Assembly: GCA_001839685.1 (NCBI GenBank)
Contig: MLAK01000599.1
Span: 1 to 64,000, forward strand
Reading direction: 5' to 3'
Source of the DNA: Tritrichomonas foetus
Lineage: Eukaryota > Parabasalia > Tritrichomonadida > Tritrichomonadidae
Length of the DNA: 64,000 bases
The position numbers and the translations under genes were made by a program. Every line of letters starts with the position of its first letter. Within the stretch, counting starts at the first letter, position 1. The notes under the pieces are model-generated. The model did no database searches, had not been told where the DNA came from, and saw nothing but the letters and a program-made list of their open reading frames with translations. Of this stretch, positions 19,101-28,939 are shown piece by piece.

Positions 19101-22100
19101 GTCGCTATGAACAACAATTTCCAATTAAACCTCATATTTTTTACATCAAATATGATTCTTATGGAATTTATTCAATGACGTCTTTCATTCGTACTTTAAT
19201 TAATCATTGTTCGATTAATGTTTTATTGCCACTATTAAATGAATCAAATTTGCTCTTACCTAATGATGAATTATTTAATAATCAATTTGATCAAACTTTA
19301 GAATTATTTAGTAATTTGCTTCAATTTTCCATTGATGTTCAAAAAACTTTTTGTCAATCTTCTGGTTTTGAAGTATTCAGCTATTTAATTCAAAGTAAAT
19401 GGCCGCATTACTATAATTATAAAACTTATCTTCAATTTTATCAATTACTTGAAAATATTAAATATCAAGATTTACAACGACAGATGTTTATAAATATCAT
19501 ACTTAATTTTGATATTTTATGTAAAATTGATGGAGATTCGCACTATCGTATTCTCAGACATTGGGAACACACTTTATTGCCAACATGCGGTTCAATATTA
19601 AAAGATATTTATAATTTTAAACAATTACTGAGTATACTGAGGCTTTATTATTGGTATGAACCTAGAGAAAAAGGCATCTTATTTAAGGATAACAGAAAAC
19701 CATTTAATGTTGATTTATGCAGAAAAAAGATATTTAATATTTTAATGAAATACTCTGATGATTGTTTTAATATTGATGATTTTTCTCTGATTATTTCCCA
19801 CATAATTAGTTGTTCCGATGAAAAACAAATTATTGATTTAATAAGCATTTTAATTTCAATTATTGATTTACCAAATAATGAAATTCATATTCAGAAAGAT
19901 AATGTGGAGTTAATGTCATATCTAACATCATTGTTTACAATTCAAAACCAAGAAATTCATTTATTAACAATTACACTCATATTTTCTTTGAGATCAAAAC
20001 TAATAATATCAGATGAATATATTCGAAGATTTATTCATGGATATATGTTAGTTTTGCCACCAAATGTAATTTCGGGTGAACTTTTTAATTTTTGTTTTGA
20101 TAAAAGAGAAATTTTCAAAGAAATTTATCCTTTGTGCTGTATACTTGCAATAAATCTCGGAGGAAATTATGTAGGGAAATTAGTAAATAATCTTCATAAA
20201 GAATTTGGTTGGGTTTGGCCGATGACTTTTTCAACTGTTGCAGATTGTGATCAGAAAAAACAAATTTATAAGTTTTTTGCGATGAATTTTGATATGGTTT
20301 GGGAAGATATTTATTTATTATTTGATATTTTCTTTCCAGATTCTGATGGTGAAGAAAAATCATTATTTTTGCATGCTATTGGTGAATCAATCCTTGATAG
20401 CTCTCATGTTTCAAAGCCTACTTCAATATCGTCATTTTTCATGCTTTCAAAATTTTGTATTTTGTATAGAAAGGCCAAAAAAACTTCATCTCATTTTGGA
20501 AATCTATTTGAAGTATATGATTCTGATTATTCAAAAAATGAAAATCTAAATAATCAGAAAGCTTTTTGTTATCAAAGCTGGAATAAACGAATTCTAAATA
20601 TGGAACCAAATCCAGAGGAATATACGTTTGGTTTAAGATTTGATTGTTCTGGAAATTGGCTTGATAAAAAGTTAGCAGAGAATGTAATTCAAGTTTATCT
20701 TAAGCATAGTTTGCCCTGTTATTTAGATTTTATTCTCTTGCTCATTTCTTATCTTTATCGCGTTGGATATAAAGATACTTTTCAAGTGCTTTCAGCATTA
20801 CAAATTCCCGAAACTTGGAAAAATGAACATGCAAATTACATTCAAATGACTATTTACAGTACATTCATGTCAAATTGTCAACAATTTTTCAAAGATGAAA
20901 TGAACATAGATTCTTCAGCAATTGATACTATTTATGATGATTTAATTGCTCAAAGCTCATCTGAAATTCTTCAAAAATATCCAAGACTTGTAAATAACTT
21001 TAAAAAATTAGCTAAACGACGTGAAAAAACTATAGCTAATCATCTAGTTGTTGATTTTGAAAAACTATGCTCAAAAGCAATAGAACAAATTTCTGATTAC
21101 CGAATTAAACATAAAAAGAAACTCAAGAAATATTCAACTGTTTGGCATAGACTTTATCTTTTATTATCATCCGATAGAGCGCCATGGGAACGAAAAGGAA
21201 GCAAGCCGCAGTTTGTTCGTGATATTAATGCATGTTTCGGATTTGTACCAAATAAATTTGCGAGACAAAATCAAGTCCAATTAAATGAAATATTCCAACC
21301 CAAATTATCAAATTTGATATTAGATATTTCATGCGATATATTTTTCCCACAAACAAGTATGCCTGCACAATTTGAATTATCTGAAGAAAATCTTAATATT
21401 CGATTTGAAAGTTTGAGATCATTTTCTTTCCCATTATCTGCAATTACTCATATCTTTGTATGCGATAAGATATCAATCCAATTGTATACAACTATCGGAA
21501 CAACTGTCTACATGTCATTTCCACAACATAATTTGAATATTGTGATTGAAGCTTTTGAAAAAGTAACTATGAAAGGTTTAATTTTATTCCAAAAATTGCA
21601 ACCATTTGAATACTTCAAGATTCAGAAAATTACCGATTTTTGGTCAATGGGAAAAATCTCCAATTATGAATACCTTTTATTTTTGAATACAGTTTGTGGT
21701 AGATCTTTTAATCTTCCTGATCGATATCCATTATTCCCATGGATCTTCAACGAAAATGGACAAATTCGAGACTTTTCAAAAACAGTCACAGGCACAGACA
21801 AATATTCATATTCTCCAATGAATAGATTAATTGTGGAAAGGTTTTTCACAAATACAATTCTTAATGAAAATCATGTCACAAATCAAATCAATAATCAAAA
21901 TAGTGAGAAAAGCATAGAATTTAGTACTGATGGTGAAGCTATTCCAGAACTATACTCAATGTCTGAACTTTCAAGTTCCGAGCAATTGTATGCATATCGA
22001 AAAATTATTGAATCTGAAGAAGTTTCATCTGAAATTCACAAATGGATTAAACTGATTTGGTCTTCAGGCTATACGCCTGGAGTGGAACCTTTATTTTCAG

Positions 22101-23044
22101 GTGATCATATTCCACGAGGTAAAAGGATTCACGTTGTAGATAAATCAATGACAAGTCATAGAATAATTAGGAATAAAAATATTATTTCTGCAATGATTAA
22201 AGAAGGTGAACCTAAAGAATATTATGTTGCCATTGTTACTGATGATGGAATTTTGTTTGAATCAATTTTTGGTGATAATTACCAATCTTCTAAAAGTACA
22301 ATCCCAATAATCAACAATGTAACTGATGTTGTATCGATTGAGAGTTTAAATCAATTTGCTTTCTTATTGAAAAATAGTTCAACAGTATCTGTTTTAAGTA
22401 TGAAGCCTTTATCAGTTTTACCAGTAAAATATGAAAGAATTTCGGCAATTTCTGCAGATGGTTCATTTTTGGTAATTGGAAGTGAAAATGCAATAGAATT
22501 TGTCTTTAGAAATGGTCAATTAATGCATTATTCGCAATTATATCGTGATGCTATTATTTCTTGTGCAGTAAGTTCATCAAGTCACATTATAGTAAGTGGA
22601 ATTAAGGACGGAACCATAATTATTAGCTCTTTAGTAACAGGAACAACTGTTCATGTGATTGATATCTTTCCAAGAATTCCAAGAAAAATCATTGTATCTC
22701 CTTCTTGGGGATTTATCACTGTTTATTGTACCGAAACAACACCGGGATCACTGAAAAAGATCTTATTAATTTATACAGTGAATGGAAAATTAATTAGGCA
22801 AATGGAAATCGATTTCCAAATATCATTTTGGTATGCTTGGAAATCTTACAGCTGCTTTGATTATTTGGCTATGGCTTCTGCAAATGGAGATGTTTATTTT
22901 TGTGAGAATTTTTACATAGATTCAATTCGTCAAGTACTTGTTGGAAACTCACCAATTAAAGCAATGCATTACTCAAATGAAACTTCTTTACTTTCTCTGG
23001 TTCAAGCTGATGGAGCTTTTGTTAATATTCCTGTTGTATTTTAA
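16130..23044 (+). CDS. Giant BEACH-domain protein (5' end unresolved)
   Basis: A protein of more than 2,300 residues of the LYST/neurobeachin/LvsA class, which regulate membrane fission, fusion and lysosome-related traffic. A long helical N-terminal region comes first. A concanavalin-like segment follows near residues 840-985 (FTFTTWLYINNNNSE), then a PH-BEACH-like stretch near 1725-1820, and a BEACH core starting at WSMGKISNYEYLLFLN (about 1835) with GRSFN and PLFPWIF. WD-type beta repeats occupy roughly 2050-2304. The BEACH core is abnormal: the central block expected between PWIF and the later PELY and HKWIKLIW segments is missing or unrecognisable. The listed start is a GTG; the open frame extends back to 16025 with no ATG, and the first downstream ATG is more than 100 residues in. 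The 5' end therefore has a lesion, an intron or an assembly error. The stop reads into TAATAAA. Confidence 0.85.
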   Translation: MPSPPKREVLNASFDRNVRTFEFSSSLLTQSQVSNIVGKLNDGVSLNSALDSFGIEIPFIETLLSQFRNLKDEDYEFRDYLSLIALNSFIGWITKCQRDNRAPPVNALLISLLYAIKSQYSKFAAMAFTTVVDISLSQSGAQQLPSPALITDFMMYTKSMAFIELFITRLVTSGSISTDQYFSQFLASIVYLIIQDHNIMEKSAAENIVLQLSTFILQFQPPAINVFGVLSEFISENLQTSIIQSLIVELRKNMILDEPIIIEKSQKLPLTVPDALIKPELSYELIDEITFPNGFKNYNLSFKEPDDLNIYIGDQLSNYISLIIKCITNNHSLSIILVKLFVKELKQMENDKYFYNFLICFFYIVSQLMKYQIDITLGDCSCLEYVFDPYFTVFDENNHNFQMFNSLRCESIELLYFAKDASLRTLFEITGTFPLLMIETLARIQLNTDDFVEKLMDDKNTINILLRIAYHYQTDHLLMDDNKEIMEMVRCHFYTLFTFIFTRIEIMKQMFLSPESTEIFISFAREKELEPFILHTISQFALHSQTQNILILSNTVFRFINILSKKLNSMKNKATKHSQILLTNLLNTVKYIAAHQVKYNSSLIPENCKMLCSCLPNLDISPESQNFLKSSLAYIATMSHIFEITELEVESIHSFVVQFKNDGYANFLSNIYICFVQLLAGECFSTISSSFIIQQPQIIKLLIRVYADSPNFHDVLNLFLLLCNFSPINVQICYQCDLDIFIIECLEKAKETGKYDEESMKLLLSLFILLSSYKTDSKTVFRYISLLSPIDDNHISKYHSLFLSTINTIFKDALKEPLKYFPLNGKSIKSQITSFPQIEKGFTFTTWLYINNNNSEYQPNLFSINLTKTFLISVFILGNSAFGVVDDSNKEVKGKLTKNLPLNQWIFFVMTVTFGQGIADFHFFVDCEKAGTFKVQQLEFDTPTLTSSKISLVLGGGQGSKATIVDKMASTGFFPFLNADQIRSIYEIGICRYEQQFPIKPHIFYIKYDSYGIYSMTSFIRTLINHCSINVLLPLLNESNLLLPNDELFNNQFDQTLELFSNLLQFSIDVQKTFCQSSGFEVFSYLIQSKWPHYYNYKTYLQFYQLLENIKYQDLQRQMFINIILNFDILCKIDGDSHYRILRHWEHTLLPTCGSILKDIYNFKQLLSILRLYYWYEPREKGILFKDNRKPFNVDLCRKKIFNILMKYSDDCFNIDDFSLIISHIISCSDEKQIIDLISILISIIDLPNNEIHIQKDNVELMSYLTSLFTIQNQEIHLLTITLIFSLRSKLIISDEYIRRFIHGYMLVLPPNVISGELFNFCFDKREIFKEIYPLCCILAINLGGNYVGKLVNNLHKEFGWVWPMTFSTVADCDQKKQIYKFFAMNFDMVWEDIYLLFDIFFPDSDGEEKSLFLHAIGESILDSSHVSKPTSISSFFMLSKFCILYRKAKKTSSHFGNLFEVYDSDYSKNENLNNQKAFCYQSWNKRILNMEPNPEEYTFGLRFDCSGNWLDKKLAENVIQVYLKHSLPCYLDFILLLISYLYRVGYKDTFQVLSALQIPETWKNEHANYIQMTIYSTFMSNCQQFFKDEMNIDSSAIDTIYDDLIAQSSSEILQKYPRLVNNFKKLAKRREKTIANHLVVDFEKLCSKAIEQISDYRIKHKKKLKKYSTVWHRLYLLLSSDRAPWERKGSKPQFVRDINACFGFVPNKFARQNQVQLNEIFQPKLSNLILDISCDIFFPQTSMPAQFELSEENLNIRFESLRSFSFPLSAITHIFVCDKISIQLYTTIGTTVYMSFPQHNLNIVIEAFEKVTMKGLILFQKLQPFEYFKIQKITDFWSMGKISNYEYLLFLNTVCGRSFNLPDRYPLFPWIFNENGQIRDFSKTVTGTDKYSYSPMNRLIVERFFTNTILNENHVTNQINNQNSEKSIEFSTDGEAIPELYSMSELSSSEQLYAYRKIIESEEVSSEIHKWIKLIWSSGYTPGVEPLFSGDHIPRGKRIHVVDKSMTSHRIIRNKNIISAMIKEGEPKEYYVAIVTDDGILFESIFGDNYQSSKSTIPIINNVTDVVSIESLNQFAFLLKNSSTVSVLSMKPLSVLPVKYERISAISADGSFLVIGSENAIEFVFRNGQLMHYSQLYRDAIISCAVSSSSHIIVSGIKDGTIIISSLVTGTTVHVIDIFPRIPRKIIVSPSWGFITVYCTETTPGSLKKILLIYTVNGKLIRQMEIDFQISFWYAWKSYSCFDYLAMASANGDVYFCENFYIDSIRQVLVGNSPIKAMHYSNETSLLSLVQADGAFVNIPVVF

Positions 23045-23434
23045 TAAAATAATTTTGTTTTTATGAATTATACATCTGTTCACTCTTTCCCTCAATATTA
23101 TCTAATTAATTACTCTATCTATCTGTATATTCATCTATCTATCTATCTTTCTTTCTTTTTTCTTTTACCAACTATTTTGACCTCAACAGATTAATTTACA
23201 TAACCCCGTCCGACTCGACAATTATCTGAAAAAAATATTTTCATATTTCTTGTATACATTTATAATTATGCATGTAAGATGAATATGATATAATTAAAAA
23301 TTAAATATTTCTATCAGATAGACTTTTTAAATGAATGATAATTTTCAACAGAAATAATGATTTTAAAAATCGAAACATAACTTTTTAAATGAATATTTGT
23401 TCAGAAAGATACGGAATTTCTCGACAAATTTAAA
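23045..23434. other. Intergenic with CTAT microsatellite
   Basis: The spacer between the BEACH and epimerase genes contains an imperfect CTAT/CTTT tetranucleotide tract around 23113-23165. No gene seen. Confidence 0.6.
23113..23165. repeat. Imperfect CTAT/CTTT microsatellite
   Basis: A pyrimidine-rich tract alternating CTAT units with CTTT units, interrupted once by GTATATTCAT. A typical slippage-prone simple repeat in a 3' flank. Confidence 0.7.
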
Positions 23435-25576
23435 ATGAATCCAAATCGCCGCAGATTTCACATAAGGTTTAAACGATCTGTCTACACACCTCTCCTTGCA
23501 GTGATTCTCGGTGTTTCGTTTGCCAGCGTGTTTTTTATTCTGAAAGGCTCAATGAAAAGTCAAAATTCAATTCGAAATGGGGATTCAAAATACAAAAATA
23601 TTCAAAATAATGACAGCGAACAGTACGAAAATATTCCCGACCCAGCAGACCCGCCTGATGATCCAGATCAAACAGAGCAGCCGCTCCCTACATCAAATCA
23701 TAACCAGAATAATCAACAGAAAGCGAACCATCAAAATAAAGATCAATTCAAAAAAGAAGATGAGAAGTCAAATAGAACACAAAATATTGAACCTCAAAAT
23801 GCATCCCAAAAATTAAAATATAAATATTCCTATTTAATAAATGATACACCAAGTGGATTGAATTCATGCCTAGATAGAGAAAAATATAATCTTGAACTTC
23901 TGCGTCCTTTTGGACTCGATCCTGAAACTCATAAAAGCGAGGATTCCTATGTTCTGGTTTTAGGGAGTGGTGGTCTTGTTGGAAGTGCTTTAAAAAGAAT
24001 TTTAGAGAAAGAACATAACTATAAAACACTTCATGTTTTAAGTCGTCATCATCTTGATTTAAGAGTGAATAACAGTCTCGATATCTTTGATCCAATTAAT
24101 ATTACTTTTTGCTTTTTCCTTGCTTATGAAGTCGGTGGTGCCAAATTTCTGCAGCTTCCTGAACATCAGAATAAAATCTTAGAGTTTAATTTACAAATTA
24201 CCGAAAATGTATTCAATTGGTTACAGAAGAGACAGATTAGATTTTCTTTTGCATCGTCTTCATTAAAAGCAGATAATAGCAATTATGGATATGTCAAAAG
24301 GCTTGGAGAAAATCGAACATTTTTAATGCCACATCTTGGAAGAGTTTTTAGACTTTGGAATGCGTATGGATTTGAATACCCTGGTCCAAAAAGTCATGCG
24401 ATTCCTGATTTCGTGTTTCAAGGATTGGCGAAAAAGAAAATTTCTATGTTAACATCTGGAAAAGAATTGAGACAATTCACACATGTTCGTGATATTTCTG
24501 AAGCATTGATTGCAATTATGGAATATTTTGATGAAGCGCCACTAGAAATTGATATTAGTGATGGAAATTGGTTAACTCTCGCTGATACTGCAAGAGCCGC
24601 ACAAAAAGCTGCAGGCAAAGCTTTCATAAATCTTTCAAGAAATCAAAACACTCAAATTAAAGACGTTAAAAAGAATGAAAATGTTAACTCATCAAACATT
24701 GTAAATGGCGTTGAATTGGTAATTCCAGAAAAGGCTGCCAAAGTACAGAAAAGATGTGAACCAAACTTAACTTCAAGCTGGCATCAAAATCGCTGGCAAC
24801 AAAAAATGAAACTCGATGAAGGTGTCGCAGACATTGTAGAAGCAATGTCCAATTATATTAATCGTTCAGAGAATGGACCCGCTGTTACTTTCATCATTAA
24901 TTGTGGCGATGAAATTAATGATACAATTTTAGAAAATGTGAAATTCATTGTAGATAGAATAGATCAAATGAACTCAGTCCTTTCACCAATGAGAGTCGAA
25001 ATAATTGCCGCCACAAAATCTTACAAAAGTAATTCTATGCCACCATGTACAATCTTAACTAATGAAGGACAGTATTTACGAAAAGCTGTCAAATTTGCTC
25101 ATTCCGATCCAATTGTTATAATGGACTACAACGTACTTCCGACAATGACACACATGTACTTTTTCCAACGCGAAATTCCACGCGATTTAATTTTCTATTT
25201 CTCAAATAAGCAAAAAGTAACAAAAATGGAAGAAGCAAAAGGTGAAACTAATGCAACTTTCGCAATTTTCCAAAAGGTGGTAAATTGCGATACAAATTAT
25301 GTTAGACCAAATGATTTGTCTTTTATCGTTGCAACCAAAAATACTTGGCTGTCAGTGAAAGTACCACCAACTGACATAAATATTCATGATTGGTTAATGA
25401 GACTTAAATGCGGATATATTTCAATTAGATTCGAAAGTCCCGTTTGGAGTTGGGGAGAAGGGAAAGAACCAAACCATCTTCAAACTAACGCATGTTGCCA
25501 AGGAATGGTTTCAACAAAAGCAACCAAATCAGGAGACACTTTTATTCACTATGGAATGCGACCATTGATAAAATAA
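23435..25576 (+). CDS. Membrane-anchored SDR epimerase with possible GT-like tail
   Basis: A 713-residue type II membrane protein. A short basic cytosolic head precedes one span at about residues 18-37, then a long polar stalk rich in Asn, Gln and Asp (about 40-130). An extended short-chain dehydrogenase/epimerase domain follows: the dinucleotide motif GSGGLVG (177-183), the catalytic-type Tyr284-x3-Lys288 in YGYVKR, and the HVRDISEALI segment typical of nucleotide-sugar epimerases/dehydratases. A C-terminal region (about 475-713) starts VTFIINCGDEIN, has a possible acidic site in MDYNV, and ends in Cys/Trp-rich sequence. Its pattern recalls a worn GT-A glycosyltransferase, but I cannot confirm that. 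The topology implies a Golgi or ER lumen location. A nucleotide-sugar modifying role, perhaps linked to transfer, is inferred; the substrate is unknown. Confidence 0.72.
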   Translation: MNPNRRRFHIRFKRSVYTPLLAVILGVSFASVFFILKGSMKSQNSIRNGDSKYKNIQNNDSEQYENIPDPADPPDDPDQTEQPLPTSNHNQNNQQKANHQNKDQFKKEDEKSNRTQNIEPQNASQKLKYKYSYLINDTPSGLNSCLDREKYNLELLRPFGLDPETHKSEDSYVLVLGSGGLVGSALKRILEKEHNYKTLHVLSRHHLDLRVNNSLDIFDPINITFCFFLAYEVGGAKFLQLPEHQNKILEFNLQITENVFNWLQKRQIRFSFASSSLKADNSNYGYVKRLGENRTFLMPHLGRVFRLWNAYGFEYPGPKSHAIPDFVFQGLAKKKISMLTSGKELRQFTHVRDISEALIAIMEYFDEAPLEIDISDGNWLTLADTARAAQKAAGKAFINLSRNQNTQIKDVKKNENVNSSNIVNGVELVIPEKAAKVQKRCEPNLTSSWHQNRWQQKMKLDEGVADIVEAMSNYINRSENGPAVTFIINCGDEINDTILENVKFIVDRIDQMNSVLSPMRVEIIAATKSYKSNSMPPCTILTNEGQYLRKAVKFAHSDPIVIMDYNVLPTMTHMYFFQREIPRDLIFYFSNKQKVTKMEEAKGETNATFAIFQKVVNCDTNYVRPNDLSFIVATKNTWLSVKVPPTDINIHDWLMRLKCGYISIRFESPVWSWGEGKEPNHLQTNACCQGMVSTKATKSGDTFIHYGMRPLIK

Positions 25577-25888
25577 TATATATATTTCTTATTTGTTGTA
25601 TCTATAAAGATCTAGAAAGTATTAATATTATACTAAATAAACATAAACTACATATACAACTTTGATGTTATTTTATCTTATATAATCCATCCATTTTTTT
25701 TTTAAAAGAAAAAAATACTATTATTATTATTTCTGAGTGATTTCATTTCTACTTTAAATCCAGAAGAAACATTTTCCAATACGTTTTTTATGTTGAGTGA
25801 TTTATTTTAATCAATTATGTATTCTAATCAAGGAATTTATCAAAACTAATAAAATACATAGAATTTAATAAAAGAGATAATTTATGAT
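25577..25888. other. Convergent intergenic region
   Basis: AT-rich 3' flanks of the epimerase and the leftward dolichol kinase gene, with A and T runs and AATAAA-like sequences on both strands. No gene seen. Confidence 0.6.
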
Positions 25889-27283
25889 TTATAAAAATAA
25901 CGCACAAGAACAAAGAATTGGTGGAATCATAACAAAAGGAAGAGTCAGATTATCAATTTGTGATGTGAATGCTTCATCAAATGCTCCAAATAACGAAGGA
26001 ACAATCAAACAGAATAAAAGCTCCAAAGAGAAATCAATTTCTTTAAATTGGTGAATCACAAATAAAGACAAAAATGTTCCAAAAAAGGCACCAATTGTAC
26101 CTTCAATCGATTTCTTGGAGCCTGGCCATTTATGTTTTCCAAAATTCACACCAATAATAGATGCTGCAGCATCACCAACCGCAAGAACACTAATTCCACA
26201 TGTATGAACAGTCAGTCCACCAGGAATGTCATCACGAGCAATCAAAACAGGAAGTCCAAGACCTAAAAGAAGGAAAAGATGAGTTAAAATCAATTCACCA
26301 CCATCACGCTCATCAATGAAATCTTGAACGTAATTTTGAATGTATTTTGAAATAACCGGAAATTTAACAAGTCTTAAACTCTCTACAATTAAGAAAACAA
26401 AAATAGCACCACTTATGCAAAGCCTCAAAAACTCATAATCAACTAAAACAGGAGGAACAAAAACTAATAGTGCCATTAAATGGAAAAATTTTCGTTGAAT
26501 AATTTGTGGGAATTGTTGAAGACCTTTCCAATAAACAGAAATGATCATAAACACTAAAACAATCAATCCACAAGCAGCAACAAGCAAAATCCTCTTGATA
26601 TTTAATAAATAATAGAAAACTTCAACAATATCGAGAAGTCCAACCAACATGGGAATAAGAATTATAAAAATGACAAATGGTTTTCGAATGGCAAGTGATA
26701 AAGTGACACATATGATTCCAAAAGTGATGTACAAAGCTGAAAATCTGGGAACTCCGACGGCTTTAAAAATTGCTTGGATTGGAAGGGACGAAAGAGTAGA
26801 AACCATAACACTTTCACCAATTGTGAAAGAATTTGGTGAAAATTTCATCAATATTGAAAGAACAAAAATTCCCATAAAAACTGAAAGTAATGGAATCCAA
26901 ATAGAAATATTGTAAAGTTTTGTAATTAATAGAGTTGCCGTAATTGGAACAAGTGGAGTGAATCTGTAATCTAAAGTTGGAATACCTGTGTGATTCAATA
27001 AGAACAGTAAGTCGAATATCAGCGAAATTATCAAAGATATATGAAAAGTGCTGGCTTCAAGGGAACCAAGAGCAGCAGGAACAGCTAGAAATCCGCACAC
27101 AATTCCTGTGCCAGCACCGTGTCTGAACGATTTTCGAATATTGACATTATTGTATATCCATGTTAAAGCGAGATGTAATAATAAAAGTGCAAAATCGATA
27201 TAATCGCCTTTTCTGATTCGAAGAGCTGATGCAAATAAGAGGCAAATTGACCAGGTAAATGCATCATAGTTTTCGAGATTCAT
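25889..27283 (-). CDS. Dolichol kinase
   Basis: CTP-dependent kinase that makes dolichyl phosphate, the lipid carrier for N-glycans and GPI anchors, in the ER membrane. The 464-residue protein is almost all membrane spans, as in DOLK/SEC59. Diagnostic sequence lies in the C-terminal third: QRKFFHLMALL, then FIDERDGGELILTHLFLLLG, and the CTP-binding region GDAAASIIGVNFG followed by WPGSKKSIEGTIG (about residues 368-400). These match the eukaryotic dolichol kinase family block by block. It starts at an ATG 114 bases from the divergent next gene. It is functionally linked to calnexin in this window. Confidence 0.9.
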   Translation of the reverse strand: MNLENYDAFTWSICLLFASALRIRKGDYIDFALLLLHLALTWIYNNVNIRKSFRHGAGTGIVCGFLAVPAALGSLEASTFHISLIISLIFDLLFLLNHTGIPTLDYRFTPLVPITATLLITKLYNISIWIPLLSVFMGIFVLSILMKFSPNSFTIGESVMVSTLSSLPIQAIFKAVGVPRFSALYITFGIICVTLSLAIRKPFVIFIILIPMLVGLLDIVEVFYYLLNIKRILLVAACGLIVLVFMIISVYWKGLQQFPQIIQRKFFHLMALLVFVPPVLVDYEFLRLCISGAIFVFLIVESLRLVKFPVISKYIQNYVQDFIDERDGGELILTHLFLLLGLGLPVLIARDDIPGGLTVHTCGISVLAVGDAAASIIGVNFGKHKWPGSKKSIEGTIGAFFGTFLSLFVIHQFKEIDFSLELLFCLIVPSLFGAFDEAFTSQIDNLTLPFVMIPPILCSCALFL

Positions 27284-27397
27284 TTTCAGACAATATTCAA
27301 TATTTAATTGGTCAAGTATTAACCATATATCTATATAAAATAAATTTACCTTATCTTATGAATTGTTTTGACCATTTGGATAGAGGTATAAAAATGA

Positions 27398-28771
27398 ATG
27401 ATGAAAATCAGAAGTTTTAAAAGTATATCTAACAAACATGATGTGATAAAGGAATGTATTTCTTTTCATGTAAATGAAGAGCATAATGAAATAGATCATA
27501 CAATGAAAATTCATGATGACATTTGGACAAATCTTTTTCCAGTTTTAAAATCTAATGAACAAAATCAAATAGAAGAGAATCTAGAAATATTATATGATTT
27601 TTTAACTCAATTTGATTATAAAATAACTTTTCCTGAAATGAATTTCACTCAATTCCTCAGTTTATTGAGCAACAATGTTCAAGAAATCCAAGTTTTGGCA
27701 GTCAATATTCTGCTTCAGTATATTTTTCATAACATTGAAAATGGACGAATGTTTGTCCAAAATCATATTTTTGAGTTTTTATTTAATCAAATTATGCTTT
27801 TTAATGAACAGACCTTTGTTTTATTTCCAATATTGAGAGCTTTGGTTTCTGTTGATTTTGAAACATCTTTAAAAATGTTCCAATTCTTTCCCTCCCAATT
27901 TTTTATTGAATTAACAAAAAATGAAATTTTAAATCAAGAGCTTGGCATATTCGTTTTCAATTTATCTGAATATGAACTTGATGAACAACTTCAGCATTTT
28001 ACTTTACTTATTATTTCAAAGTTATTTCCTTTTCAAGATCCAAAAACTTTACAATATCTTTCACATGCATTGTTAAATTTATCAGACAAAGACAATTTCT
28101 GTTTTCCTTGTTATTCTTCATTGCAATTTGATCACATTCTGATTTACTTACTTGAGAATCCAAAATTGCATTGTGTTCTTCCAATTAACTTATTTCTATT
28201 TAATATTCTCCCATTTTATAAAGAATTAAATATAAATGCTAAAATAATTGAAGCTATAATAAAATATTCATTAAATCCAAGAAAAATTAAAAGGTGTGAG
28301 TCTTCTTTAAAACTTCTGAGAAAATTGTTGTATATGAAGATTTTGTCAATCGATAAAATCATAGATACAGATCTCGAAATTGCTTTAATTAATGTTTTTC
28401 ATTACAAAAAGTCGAGTTACTCAACAAAAAGGGAAATTTCTCACTTTTTAATGAGTTTTTCATTAGATTTGTGCTTCGAGCGGTTTAATCATTTGATTGT
28501 TTGTGGATTACCACAAATTATCGAATTTATTTTTCTTTCAGACGATTTAACCCTTCTTTTATTATGTCGTGATGTACTGGAAAAGTTTATTCCATTATTC
28601 ATTTCTGGAAATACTCTCGCTTTTTTGAGAATTCAATTATTGGAGTGTTTAAAACCAGAAATCATTGATCATATGCTTTTAGATAGTGGGAATGACGAAG
28701 TTATATTATTTGCGAGTAATTTAAGGAATTTAGCAAGTTTATTTTCCAATGATGAAATATCAAATACCTGA
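27398..28771 (+). CDS. Unknown ARM/HEAT-like helical protein
   Basis: A 457-residue protein that I cannot assign. Regularly spaced Leu/Ile/Phe-rich helices (for example SLLSNNVQEIQVLAVNILLQ and TLQYLSHALLNLSDK) suggest an armadillo or HEAT-type solenoid, as in importin-alpha-like scaffolds. There is no importin-beta-binding basic stretch that I can identify at the N-terminus. A short out-of-frame ATG four bases upstream (27394) opens an eight-codon frame that overlaps the start, a possible minor upstream frame. It is divergent from dolichol kinase and 168 bases before the SPAG17-like gene. Confidence 0.65.
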   Translation: MMKIRSFKSISNKHDVIKECISFHVNEEHNEIDHTMKIHDDIWTNLFPVLKSNEQNQIEENLEILYDFLTQFDYKITFPEMNFTQFLSLLSNNVQEIQVLAVNILLQYIFHNIENGRMFVQNHIFEFLFNQIMLFNEQTFVLFPILRALVSVDFETSLKMFQFFPSQFFIELTKNEILNQELGIFVFNLSEYELDEQLQHFTLLIISKLFPFQDPKTLQYLSHALLNLSDKDNFCFPCYSSLQFDHILIYLLENPKLHCVLPINLFLFNILPFYKELNINAKIIEAIIKYSLNPRKIKRCESSLKLLRKLLYMKILSIDKIIDTDLEIALINVFHYKKSSYSTKREISHFLMSFSLDLCFERFNHLIVCGLPQIIEFIFLSDDLTLLLLCRDVLEKFIPLFISGNTLAFLRIQLLECLKPEIIDHMLLDSGNDEVILFASNLRNLASLFSNDEISNT

Positions 28772-28939
28772 AAATATGAAATGATTGGTTAAACTAAGCC
28801 ATAAAATTTTATAGGTTCAAAATATTTCTGTAGATCTCTTATGTATTTGTATTACATGAAAAATCATATGTTTGAGGAATTCTTCAATCCATTCTGTTGA
28901 AAGAAAATTTTGAAAATCTCAAAATTTTAAACGGCCTCA

